Notes under the pieces: generated by a model
Databases searched by the model: none
Told to the model about the DNA's origin: nothing
Seen by the model: only the letters and a program-made list of their open reading frames with translations
Translations under genes and position numbers: made by a program
DNA from: Sambucus nigra
Lineage: Eukaryota; Streptophyta; Magnoliopsida; Dipsacales; Adoxaceae
Assembly: GCA_949130495.1 (NCBI GenBank)
Contig: OX422207.1
Coordinates: 706,028,456 to 706,092,455 of the forward strand
Reading direction: 5' to 3'
Length of the DNA stretch: 64,000 nt
Shown here: in pieces, positions 47,477 to 57,499 of the stretch
How the letters are laid out: every line of letters begins with the position of its first letter
Position numbering within the stretch: position 1 is the first letter of the stretch

Positions 47477-47709
47477 CTTCAAATTTTCATCCTTATGGAT
47501 AAAGCCGCGTTGAAGTTGTATTTTACCTTTTCCTATTGCTAAGCAAGAAAAATCAGACACGGAGAAACAAAGATGGGAGATGGCCTGATTTCGTAACAAT
47601 TTCAAACTCTTCATGAATAAGTCAAGATCTTCTGCCCACCATCCTCCTTAAAGCCTTCTTTCACCGGTATAGCGTGTTAAGATTCACCGCCCACCCACAT
47701 CAGCCTTCC

Positions 47710-50061
47710 ATGGACGACTCACTTTTCTTCTTCATCTCTACTCTCCTTCTAACTCCATCTTACTCTTCATCATCATCGCCTCCTACCACTTTAACAAGAG
47801 GCTCATCTCTCTCCGTCAATAATCCAAACCACGTATTACTTTCCTCCAATCGTGTATTCACAGCGGGGTTCCACGCCATTGGCAATAACGCCTACACCTT
47901 CTCCATATGGTTCACCAACACACCCACCGTCATTTGGACCGCAAACCGAGATGACCCAGTTAATGGAAAAGGCTCATCACTTCAACTCTTAGAAGATGGC
48001 AATCTAGTTCTTTCCGATGCCGGTTTAAACACAGTTTGGACCACGAGTACATCTTCTACTTCGTTTGTGAAGTTGACACTTGATAACACAGGTAATCTTG
48101 TGCTTAGTAACTCTCATGATAATATACTTTGGCAAAGCTTTAATTTCCCAACAGATACACTTCTTCCCCATCAACCATTTACTAGATATACCACCCTTAT
48201 TTCCTCACGTAGCCAAGCCAATATTTCATCTGGTTTTTACAAACTCTTGTTTGACAACGATAACGTCTTGGGTCTTCTTTATGACGGTCCTGAGGTGTCA
48301 AGTATTTATTGGCCCGAGCCGTCGCTAAGGACGTGGGACGCTGGTCGAACAACTTACAACAGTACTAAAACTGCCGTACTAGATTCTTACGGTCATTTTA
48401 AATCATCTGATAGTTTGGAATTCAAATCCGCTGATTTTGGGCTTGGTCCTAAGAGAAGATTGACCCTCGATTTTGATGGGAATATTCGGTTGTATAGTTT
48501 AAATGAGATAACAAGAAATTGGACTGTGACATGGCAGGCCATTTTGGATCCTTGTAGAGTTCATGGGGTGTGTGGGCCCAATAGTATATGTACTTATGGG
48601 TCTGGGACAGGCAGGGGATGCTCTTGCATTCCAGGATATAAGGTGAAGAATCATCAAGATTGGTCTTACGGATGTGAATTGGACCTCAATGTTTTTGGTG
48701 AGGAACTGGAGGTTGATTTTCGCTCAGTAAGATATGTTGAGTTCTATGGTTACGAGTACAAGGTGTTCCAAAATTCCACCTTGGAGGGTTGTAAGGAGAA
48801 ATGTGTTGAGTCATCCATATGCAAGGGGTTCTTGTTAAAATTTGAGGATGGTACTTATAATTGTTACGCCAAATCGCTTATACTTAATGGGAAAGAGTCT
48901 CCAAATTTATTAGGAACACTCTATGTCAAGTTGAATGTGTCTAAACAGAATGTTGTGTACCCCGAATTTGAGTCACATAGAGGTAGTGTATTGTTGCATA
49001 GAACTTATAAAATCAAAGGTGAGAATAAGTTCTTGAATTATTTGATTTGGTTTACTTGCGCATTAGGAGGGTTTGAGATTATATGCATAATTATTGTGTC
49101 TTTCTTTATGTTTCTAAGTACCTCCAAAGAGATTGGTGCAAGAGCTACACAAGGGTATCTCCTCGCAGCAACTGGATTCAGAAAATTCACTTACACAGAG
49201 CTAATAAAAGCATCCCGTAGTTTCAAAGAAGAGATCGGAAGAGGAGGTGGAGGTGTTGTGTATAAAGGTGTACTACCAGATCATCGTATCGCAGCAATCA
49301 AGCAACTCAATCAAGCTACCCAAGGTGAAGATGAGTTTCTTGCAGAAGTAAGCACAATTGGAAGGCTTAATCACATGAATTTGATAGATATGTGGGGATA
49401 TTGCACTGAGAAAAAACACAGGCTTTTGGTGTGTGAGTACATGCAAAATGGGTCATTAGCGAAAAACTTATATTCCGGTGCACTTGACTGGGAAAATAGG
49501 TTAGAGATTGCGGTTGGCATTGCAAAAGGCCTAGCTTATTTACATGATGAGTGCTTGGAGTGGGTTTTACACTGTGATGTAAAGCCTCATAATATTCTTC
49601 TAGACTCGAATTACCAACCAAAGATTGCAGATTTTGGTCTATCGAGGATACTAAATAGAGTTGGATACAATTCAAGCTTCTCAAGGATGAGGGGAACCAG
49701 AGGTTACATGGCTCCCGAGTGGGTTCTTAATCTCCCCATTAGCTCCAAAGTTGATGTTTATAGCTATGGCATTGTGGTGTTGGAGATGGTAACTCGAAGA
49801 GGTCCAACAAATGATAGTGAAGGTAAGACAAATAATGGGAGGTTGGTAGGGTGGGTGAGGGAAAATATGGAGGGATCTGGTGCAAATGAACTAGGGATTA
49901 AAAAAATTGTGGACCCTAATATGAAGGGCCAATATGACTTGGAGAAGATGAAAGTTTTAGTTTCAGTGGCCTTACAATGTGTGGAGGAAGATAGTGTTTT
50001 GAGACCCACCATGAGAGAGGTGGTAGAGATACTCCTACTCCACGAGGATTATATAGGATAG
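47710..50061 (+). CDS. S-domain (G-type lectin) receptor-like serine/threonine kinase, intact, intronless
   Basis: 783 residues from ATG 47710; the 36 upstream in-frame bases begin with GTG and are not needed. Order: signal peptide (1-~25, MDDSLFFFISTLLL); bulb-type lectin (~30-150, VIWTANRDDPV, DGNLVL, LWQSFNFPTDTLLP); S-locus glycoprotein region (~190-280); EGF-like Cys cluster (~280-312, DPCRVHGVCG, CSCIPGY); PAN-like Cys region (~340-415); transmembrane helix (~446-470); kinase (~500-775) with Gly loop G510-R-G-G-G, ATP-binding Lys531, H621-C-D catalytic loop, D641-F-G and A668-P-E. The loop is HCD rather than HRD, so this is a non-RD kinase, a class common among immune receptors. All catalytic residues are present and the reading is unbroken. 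It is most like the ZmPK1-type subgroup. It acts at the plasma membrane; the ligand is unknown. It is the only intact host gene here. Confidence 0.93.
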   Translation: MDDSLFFFISTLLLTPSYSSSSSPPTTLTRGSSLSVNNPNHVLLSSNRVFTAGFHAIGNNAYTFSIWFTNTPTVIWTANRDDPVNGKGSSLQLLEDGNLVLSDAGLNTVWTTSTSSTSFVKLTLDNTGNLVLSNSHDNILWQSFNFPTDTLLPHQPFTRYTTLISSRSQANISSGFYKLLFDNDNVLGLLYDGPEVSSIYWPEPSLRTWDAGRTTYNSTKTAVLDSYGHFKSSDSLEFKSADFGLGPKRRLTLDFDGNIRLYSLNEITRNWTVTWQAILDPCRVHGVCGPNSICTYGSGTGRGCSCIPGYKVKNHQDWSYGCELDLNVFGEELEVDFRSVRYVEFYGYEYKVFQNSTLEGCKEKCVESSICKGFLLKFEDGTYNCYAKSLILNGKESPNLLGTLYVKLNVSKQNVVYPEFESHRGSVLLHRTYKIKGENKFLNYLIWFTCALGGFEIICIIIVSFFMFLSTSKEIGARATQGYLLAATGFRKFTYTELIKASRSFKEEIGRGGGGVVYKGVLPDHRIAAIKQLNQATQGEDEFLAEVSTIGRLNHMNLIDMWGYCTEKKHRLLVCEYMQNGSLAKNLYSGALDWENRLEIAVGIAKGLAYLHDECLEWVLHCDVKPHNILLDSNYQPKIADFGLSRILNRVGYNSSFSRMRGTRGYMAPEWVLNLPISSKVDVYSYGIVVLEMVTRRGPTNDSEGKTNNGRLVGWVRENMEGSGANELGIKKIVDPNMKGQYDLEKMKVLVSVALQCVEEDSVLRPTMREVVEILLLHEDYIG

Positions 50062-50107
50062 GAGCCAATATCTGCAAATAGATTTTGGGCATATCCAATG
50101 TTTTATG

Positions 50108-50201
50108 CATGTTATATTTTTTTTAAAATTTAAATACCACGTTGCCACATGTATCATGTTATATTTTTTTTAAAATTTAAATACCACGTTGCCACATGTA
50201 T
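50108..50201. repeat. Perfect 47-bp tandem duplication 3' of the receptor kinase
   Basis: The units 50108-50154 and 50155-50201 are identical, beginning CATGTTATATTTTTTTT and ending GCCACATGTAT. They start 46 bp after the stop codon, in the probable 3' UTR. Confidence 0.95.
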
Positions 50202-50250
50202 GGTGAACTTGTTACGCATTAGTTATAAAAATTAAGTTTTCACAGTATAT

Positions 50251-50256
50251 AATAAA
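50251..50256 (+). terminator. Candidate poly(A) signal of the receptor kinase
   Basis: AATAAA about 190 bp after the stop codon in an AT-rich stretch. Plant poly(A) signals are loose, so this is only a candidate. Confidence 0.35.
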
Positions 50257-50292
50257 TAAATTTTAAAAGTAGTTCTTTTTAAAAACAAAACA

Positions 50293-50716
50293 AATGTTGT
50301 AAAATAAAAGGGACGGGAAGAGAATTTAGAAGGAAAGAGCTTTTCAATTCATTAGTATGTAAATACTCAAGTGGTATGACCCCTATTTATAGTACCTAAT
50401 ATGATATCATAATAGATCTTTTAATAATTGTGGAATACTAGTCGACATCCACTAAATACATATTATATGACACTCATTATATGTACACTATATCCATCAT
50501 TCAATGATTATTGCCTCATTAAAATCTTACTAAGGAAAAATACAGAGAAAAAAATCAAAGTTAAGGAAAAATAGTATAACTTTTGTGATCATTGAATCAG
50601 TATTGAATGCACTTAGTGTTGCCTCATTGAAACCTTTAAAACTCAATGAGAACAAATCTAGTTAAAGGAAGAAGAGTACAATGCGCATATGTCCAAAATA
50701 TCGTGTTCTTAGATTC
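50293..50716 (-). mobile_element. Probable LTR remnant, copia-type
   Basis: It contains GCCTCATTAAAATCTTACTAAGG and a related GCCTCATTGAAACCTTTAAAAC phrase, a wording I associate with plant LTRs. A TATA-like box lies on the minus strand (TACTATAAATAGGGG near 50388-50402). Ends and duplications are not clear. No coding sequence. Confidence 0.35.
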
Positions 50717-50718
50717 TT

Positions 50719-53373
50719 GTAACACCCCGCCTAATTAAATATTGGGTGGCCAGTCCCACACCAAATTAAAACAGAATATACAGTTGGATCATTCTTAGCA
50801 TCACTGTCGAAAACATTTACCACTCACCCAATACCCAATTACACCGGTGTTAAAAACTTTCCAAATTTTAATTTCAACAAAAACCATTTTTAGTTTACAA
50901 ATAATACAACTCATATTATTCTACAAAACTGATAACCGAACAGATAACACAAAAGAATTTAAATGCAATTGGAATAAGCATTCCCACATAATAATCCAAT
51001 ACAGTAATCCCAACAATAGTAAATGTATTAAAATGACACGACTACAAGAGTATTTGACTCAGATAGAAAGAGATGACTGAAATCGTTTGGGCGACATGCC
51101 CTAAATAAAAGAACACTGTGAATCAAATGAAGATAGGCGTCTAAGCAATACTCCATAGCTCCATAGCTCGTCATAATCCACTAAGGTTGGCGTTCCTGCT
51201 GCTGGACACCTCATATAGAAGGTACAATCGAAAAGAGAATATGCAAGGAAACGGGTCAGAGCCCGATGTGAAAATAATTTTTAAAACAACAAGTATTTAA
51301 CAAGTGCAATAAAGTATTTATTATATACATGTTAGTATCCATACTCTCACTTGCTATTCTCACCTCTCATCTAGAGTGCACACTTAACGTTTCTTATTAA
51401 TCTCCTAGTCCATGGCTCCTTCTAACTAGTTTCTATAATATGATTCTATCCCATATCATAACCCCGTATTTCCCATACCATATGTAGTACAATCATTCTT
51501 ATACGTTTCCCATTAACATGAATCGTTTATCATTAATATGAATCAAGCTCTTCAAATCTATAAGAATAAACATTCATTAACTTAATTCAATTCTCTTTCT
51601 CTATTCATCGTTATCTACAATTATCACATAGTAGATTGATTTAACCACTATATACATATACATTTAATACATTATATATATACATATATAATACCGCACC
51701 CCGAGACAGAGCTGCGGTGCATTGCATTACTCTGCTATCATGTCCCAATATCGCTGGTCGCCGAATAGGGGACTAAAGATTCGGTAAGGATTCCTCGAAC
51801 CACAAACAATAACATACAAATTGGAGGCGAACATAGTTCTCGTATCCATGGGTCACGCACATACCTACGTACCCATAGTCAGCGGACTTATCAACTCACC
51901 GATAAGTCTTTCATAGACCTATGTTCTCGAGCGACAAATCAAAGATCCCATGGATTCATCAGGATATGACTTTCCTCACGCGCAAACCTCCCACTGATAT
52001 CAAGTAAGCTAGGTATGTCATACACATAAATTATCAATCAATCAAATAGGCATTATCATCTACCTATAATATAATATCAACAAGGTACTCACACTATGAC
52101 TTTACTTCTTTAATTTAATTATTACAGAGTCTCACTCATTACCCAAGGTTTAAATAGGTCTTTCCTCAATATATTTATTCAGTAAGAAAATCACTAATAT
52201 CCTACTGGTCCACCTCATCTTATCTCCCGAATTACTACAAATTTAAACTCTCCCTTAATTAGGGTTAAAACCGATTGTTTCTAATCTCTTATAAACACAT
52301 CTTCTATCAACTAGGATTGAATACCATCATCACATGTCTCATAGTCTATAGTGTTTCATTCACACTATATGACTTATCAACAAAATCAACATCCTCGCAT
52401 CCTATAACATCTCTCCACTCCCGAAGTCGTTAAGATTCATGCGCGGAGGGTCTCGCAAAGTGAAATCTAAACAAGGAACCCCTCCAATACACTACTACTT
52501 AACTTTGTCGGTCGTGGAGGTCCATTAACTTCAAATACGCAATGGGGATAACCTCATCCACCCTTTCAACCAAATGTGGTCTGAACTCCCATCTCTATCC
52601 AGGAGCCATACCACTAAGCGCTTGTACTACACTCAGTCCTTGTGCAATCAATAATGAGCTTAAACTTAGTCCTTGATGTTCAAATTGTAACCCTAAGGCT
52701 ACCCAGGTGATATATTAAATCTGCCCTACTGGACCTATCCTTCATCCTCGTGTATACAAATTAGAATCCAACACATGAATTTAACAACCGAAATTTCTAT
52801 AATTATCATAATTCTAATCAATTAAATCCCAATCAAATCAATTTAATTCTTAACTAGGGCTTACTGAACCTTCCTAAGTCCCATTATATCTAATTAATAA
52901 TCACCAAAGATTTAGAAAAGGTTTGGGATAAGAACAAGCATTAAAAAGAAACAACTTCAAGGATTCTGGGGAGGTCCATCGATCGAAGGCAGGGGTTCGA
53001 TCGATCGATCACCCAGATAACAGCCTAGTTTTCTGCATTTCTTCTACTACGGGTTTCATCACTTTTGATCATTCAAACCTTCATATTAACTACCCAAATT
53101 CCTTATAAACCTTACTAACTGATATAGAAACATATGTGAATGATTTCTAATGCTCTAAACATCCTAGAATCATCAAGAGTTAGAATTAAAACCATATGTT
53201 TATCCTCTTTTTCCAGAAAATTATATACATGATATCTTCAAGAACACAACAATGATTTTCAGAATTTCTTCAACAGATTGATGAATATTTCATGGATTAC
53301 TAACCACCTACAACATGAGTTTGATTCCTATATATTTTTGGATTTCAGAAATCCATTAACAACTCTATCTTTT
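50719..53373 (-). mobile_element. Ty3/gypsy (Tekay-like) LTR, truncated by the Tat element
   Basis: It starts TGTAACACCCCGCCTAATTAAAT and follows the plan of the Gypsy-A LTR: GGATCATTCTTAGCATCA, GAGCCCGATGTGAAAATAATTTT, CTATTCTCACCTCTCA, ACCGCACCCCGAGACAGAGCTGCGGTGCA, and CAAACCTCCCACTGATA. It is a diverged relative of that family. No primer site precedes it. It is cut at 53373 by the Tat LTR. The GATCGATC cluster at 52977-53010 is unusual. No coding sequence. Confidence 0.65.
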
Positions 53374-54357
53374 TGATGATGCCAGAATTAGCACCACCAG
53401 GTAAGGTGTTTCCAAGCTCAATACAAGAATAACAATGGCAGCACAGTTATATAAAGAGAAGAGGATGAGATGAGTATAAGTAGAATCAACACCGATGTAT
53501 AAGTGGTTCAGCCAATTCTGGCCTACGTCCACTGTGAGTGTGTGAATAATATCACTGGAAGATGGCACTAATGGCCATGGATACAATCTCTCAAGCTTTC
53601 TCTCTCTACTGTGAATTTATACAGAGTTTTAGCTAGGGTTTAATAACTGGGGATCCATTTGCAAGGTAGGGGATGATCCCTATACATAGTGCCTAGGGGG
53701 TGTAATGTACCCCCCATGCATGTAATGTGCATGGTAGCCTCACCAATGGGGGAGTGCCATCTGTCACTGCCACATGTAAGTAATGATGATGAAATATTCT
53801 CCCCACATGTGGGGAATAATCCTATTACAACTGATTTGTGCCCATGTGTCCTTATCCAAATGTTCAACAGATGCTCGGCCGCCATGTTGGTGGATGACCT
53901 CGGCCTAGGAGAGGCCGAGCTGTAAAAGCTTGATAGTCGTTCAATCCAGGATGTGTCATAGAGAGTCTCGGCCTGGTCTCAGCCGAGATATTATGCTGGG
54001 GTCGGCCCCAGCCGAGGTAGGAATGATTCCATGCTGTCAATTGCCAAGGCTTCTTGTGACCTCGGCCCAAGCCGAGGTTGAACCGGTTCCAAGAAGGTTA
54101 TTAAGGCTCCCTGTCACCTCGGCCTACCCTCGGCCGAGGTTGCCATACCCAGGTATATGAGAATGCTGTTGATGCATGTGATGCGCGCAGTGTCCATTGT
54201 GAGTGTAGATGGTAGTGTCGGCCTAGGCCGACCCTGGTCTGGCCGAGGGATGATATCGTGGGCCCATAGCTTATCTTGGGTCGATCAATATCTCGACCAT
54301 CATCATGGCCGAGGTTGGTGTCTCTGGGCCGAGGTAACACTTGGGGCATATCAATCA
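53374..54357 (-). mobile_element. Tat-lineage gypsy element, 3' LTR (984 bp)
   Basis: On the minus strand it starts TGATTGATATGCCCC at 54357, right after a polypurine tract, and ends GGCATCATCA at 53374. A minus-strand TATA box (TATAAATTC) lies near 53615. From 53870 it is crowded with CTCGGCC/GGCCGAG words forming perfect palindromes (54128-54139, 54217-54232), and it is far more GC-rich than its surroundings. Overlapping ORFs on both strands here are by-products of that symmetry. Confidence 0.75.
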
Positions 54358-54370
54358 CCCCCCAGCCCTT
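54358..54370 (-). promoter_or_regulatory. Polypurine tract of the Tat element
   Basis: On the minus strand AAGGGCTGGGGGG directly precedes TGATTGATATG. It fixes the 3' LTR boundary. Confidence 0.65.
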
Positions 54371-54925
54371 AGTCATATGCGAGAGCAAGTGGCTAGGGGA
54401 TTGCTTCACCTCCGAGGCCTGTCCGTCCCAAGTTAATACCAGTATGACATCTGTCCCAAGCTAGAGTGTGCAAATTTTACTGGCGTGTGCTGTCAGTTGT
54501 CCCTTGGGTTTCCCAAGGCAATGATGGGCCTTGGGAAGTGTGCCCAAGTACTTAAGGGTTTAAACCCTTCCTTTCTCTTTCTTCTTCTTCATTTCGTTCC
54601 CGCGCACACTGTTCTTACGAATTTTCACTCTAATCTCCTCCAATCAATCGTTCTTCTGCAGAGGATTTCGTCAATTTTATTGTGAGTTTCCTTCATTTCA
54701 CTCATCGATTCATTCTCCAGGTACTTCTTCCTTTCTATTTCCTTTGTTTCTGGTATTTGGTTTGTATTTTCCGGCGAAGTTCCAAGTTTTTCGGCGAGCT
54801 CCATTAACTCCGGCGAACTGTGTTTTCTATAAACTTCTAAGTTTTGATCTTTAAACTCCTCTATTTTATAAGTCAATCGTGTTTGTAGTTTTAGGAGTTT
54901 TTCTTAAGTTTAGGGTCGTCCTCTG
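54371..54925 (+). promoter_or_regulatory. Upstream/5' leader region of the antisense ORF
   Basis: About 550 bp lies between the LTR and the antisense ATG. From about 54565 it is pyrimidine-rich (CCTTTCTCTTTCTTCTTCTTC), like a plant 5' UTR in plus orientation. I see no clear TATA box. No other gene is visible. Confidence 0.35.
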
Positions 54926-57341
54926 ATGCTCAGACTCCTATACCAGCTTCTTGAGGATTTCCCTTCTCTTAGAGAGAAGACCCTAGAAAAGATTAGGCAA
55001 ATAGAGAGAGCTCAAGAGGAAGCTCGTAGGTCACAGGAGTTTCCTATTAGACCTATCTTTCCCCCACTTCTCAAGGTGGTATATCCTGATCCTCCTGAGA
55101 ATTTCTATCAGACAGACGTCTCTGCCAACCCATTACCGATGTCTGAGTCTGAGTCTTCCACCTCAGACCCCATGTCTGTGGACTCTTTCCAAGAAGCCAT
55201 GGATTTTACACCTCGGCCTGATCAGGACCCTGATCAGGCCGAGGTATCCAGCCGAGCTTCATCCCAAAATGGCTCAAGTACCTCAGATTCTTCTTCAGAG
55301 GTTGAACTTATTGAGCCGAGTATGGCTGTGCCACCCATTATTGATGCCATCCCCCTGTCGGCCGTTATAGGGGCCGAGTTTGCTCAGAGATTCCCCGGTC
55401 ACCCATCTACGTCTGCTCCAGCCGACGTTGAGCTTGACGATGATGAGGATGCTGAAAGTGATGTTGACATCTCTGAAGCATCCGAGTTTGAGAGCACAGT
55501 CACCGAGGTGGATCTTCTGTGCTTTAGGTACTTATACTCCATTAGTCCTTCCATCAAGTTAAGGAGACCTCTGAGGGAAGAGAGGGTCTATCATGGCCGA
55601 GATAGAGAAATCTTCTTGTACGAGCAAATGTTTAAGTTAGGGTTTCACCTACCCATTCATCCCATCATCAGATCCATTCTTTCTTTCATCAACTCGGCTC
55701 CCTCGCAGCTCTCTCCCAATGCTTGGAGAGCCATTATAGGGGCAATCATCCTATGGAGGGCAGTCCACCACTCTGACCTCCCAGTTCAGGTCTTTGCTAG
55801 TTGCTATGTCCCTACCTCGGCCAAAAATCATCCGAGCTACTATCACTTCGTGGCTCGGAGGTCTGAGAAGAAAATTCTCCAGGTGACTCAGACCTCCAAT
55901 CACAACTGGAAGCCACGATATTTTTTCGCTTCCGGATCATGGGAATTTGGCTCATCTGTTCCCTCTTCCAATCTTGGGCCGAGGATACCCCTAAGATGGG
56001 GTAAGGTCACCATGTCTTTAAGGGCCGACCCTGGTCTAAGACTTCAAAATATCCAAAAGGTGAAGGCCCTGTAAGACCAAGGGGCACATGGTCTGTTTGT
56101 CAAGTTTGAATATCTGCTGACCCCTCAGTTTCTCTCGGGGACGAGCCTGGGTGGAAGTCCCCTTGTTGAGTTTGGTAAGGATTTTTCTTTTTAAGTTTAA
56201 CCTCTGAACTCATTCATATCTGATTTCTAACTCATATCTTTTAACTTTTGCAGAGAGACCACCAGGTATCCCAGACGAACTGTGGGAGATGGCAGCTCTG
56301 AGCTTGGCAAGGCTTGCAAAGAAGGCTGGTCTGAACGCTCCTCCTCCAGCTCCCACTACATCCAAATCCCAAGCTTCCAAGAAGAGGGCCCCAGAGGTCC
56401 CTGCCTCTGAGCATCAGAGGCCAACCTCAAGACAAAAGAAGACTTATGAGGCTGCGATCCCAATTTCTTCGGCTGACATCCTGACGGCTCGTCTGGATCA
56501 GCTGAAGTTAACTGACAGCGTGGTCGGTAATAGCAGAAAAGCCATGGACGCACTCGCCTCTGTAATGACTGAGGCAGACAAGCATTTCTACCGAGCCATG
56601 GACACCTTCGTGATGGTTGAGTTCGGCCTTCACAGAGCCGTCCAAGTATGACTTGTTCCTTTGTCAAAATTTTACAAGTGCAACATCTGACCTTTACCCC
56701 ACTTAACCTCTTCATGAAATGTGCAGGGAGTGACTGCCATGTATCAATTATCTAACTGGTCCATGAGGAAATTGCCCCTCATCCAGAAGGGGCAGGAGGC
56801 CGAGAAGGTTGAAAGCGCCCTGAATATCGAGGTTGACCGCCTGAAGTCAGAGTTGCAGAATTCTGAAAATAAGGCTAAGGGGCTGGAAAAAGACATGTCC
56901 CTGCTCGTCAAGAACCATGCCAAGGCTCTGAAGGACAAAGATGACGTCCTTCAGCAAAAGGTCAACGCAGCTGTGAAGGCTGCCCTTGCAGATGCCTCGG
57001 ACAAAATAATTTTTGATTACAAAGGCTCAGAGGAGTTCATGGGTTTTGGCTTTGAATACCTCGAAAGAGGTATCAAGGCCACTACCAAATGAGCTGAGGT
57101 CAGAGAGAAGGAGGTTGGAACTCCCAAGGACTCTGACTTTGTGGGTCTCAGCTTTCCCGACCCTCAATTTGCTCAGGCGCTTCAAGAGGTAGAAGACGAG
57201 GCCGCTGCCCCAGCCGATATTGTAACTCTTAGAGGGACCGAGCTCGGAGGGACAGACCGTGTTGATGACGTGGCCGAGGTCACTAATGCTGAGCAAACCA
57301 ACCAGGCCGAGACTACTACTGTTCCCCCCTCAGACCTTTAA
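54926..57341 (+). pseudogene. Antisense ORF of the Tat element: Transposase_28-type domain plus coiled coil, two introns
   Basis: Three exons join in one frame: 54926-56174 (donor G/GTAAGG), 56254-56645 (acceptor TTTTGCAG; donor CAA/GTATGA), 56727-57341 (acceptor GTGCAG). Together they make about 751 codons, with two in-frame stops (TAA 56072-56074 and TGA 57090-57092). Exon 1 has an acidic Ser-rich part, then the domain annotated as 'putative gypsy type transposon' (Transposase_28): YLYSISPSIKLRRP, FLYEQMFKLGFHLPIHP, LSPNAWRAIIGAIILW. Exon 2 is Pro/Lys-rich. Exon 3 is a long coiled coil (~56790-56990) and an acidic tail. It lies opposite to gag-pol, between pol and the 3' LTR, the place where Tat/Retand elements are known to carry antisense ORFs. 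The role is unknown. Confidence 0.75.
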
Positions 57342-57499
57342 TCCTTTTTAACTTGTAACTTTTCACTTGACTTGTAATTTGTAATTTGTAACATCAGTAT
57401 TTTGTAATGAATATTTGTAATTGGTGCCTCTGAAAGCTATAGGATCTCTTCTTCTTACTGAATGCCAATCTCTTCTCTTATTTTGATCTCTGAATGATA
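57342..57499. other. 3' end of antisense ORF transcript, non-coding
   Basis: T/A-rich sequence with TTGTAATTTGTAATTTGTAA-like words and AATGAATA after the antisense ORF stop, compatible with a plant 3' UTR. No gene. Confidence 0.4.

Noticed and set aside
47674..47709. Upstream extension of the receptor kinase
   Set aside because: The extension would start with GTG and lies before a normal signal peptide. ATG at 47710 is the sensible start.
53640..54464. Overlapping ORFs on both strands in the Tat LTR
   Set aside because: They arise from palindromic GC-rich CTCGGCC/GGCCGAG content. No domain, and they mirror each other.
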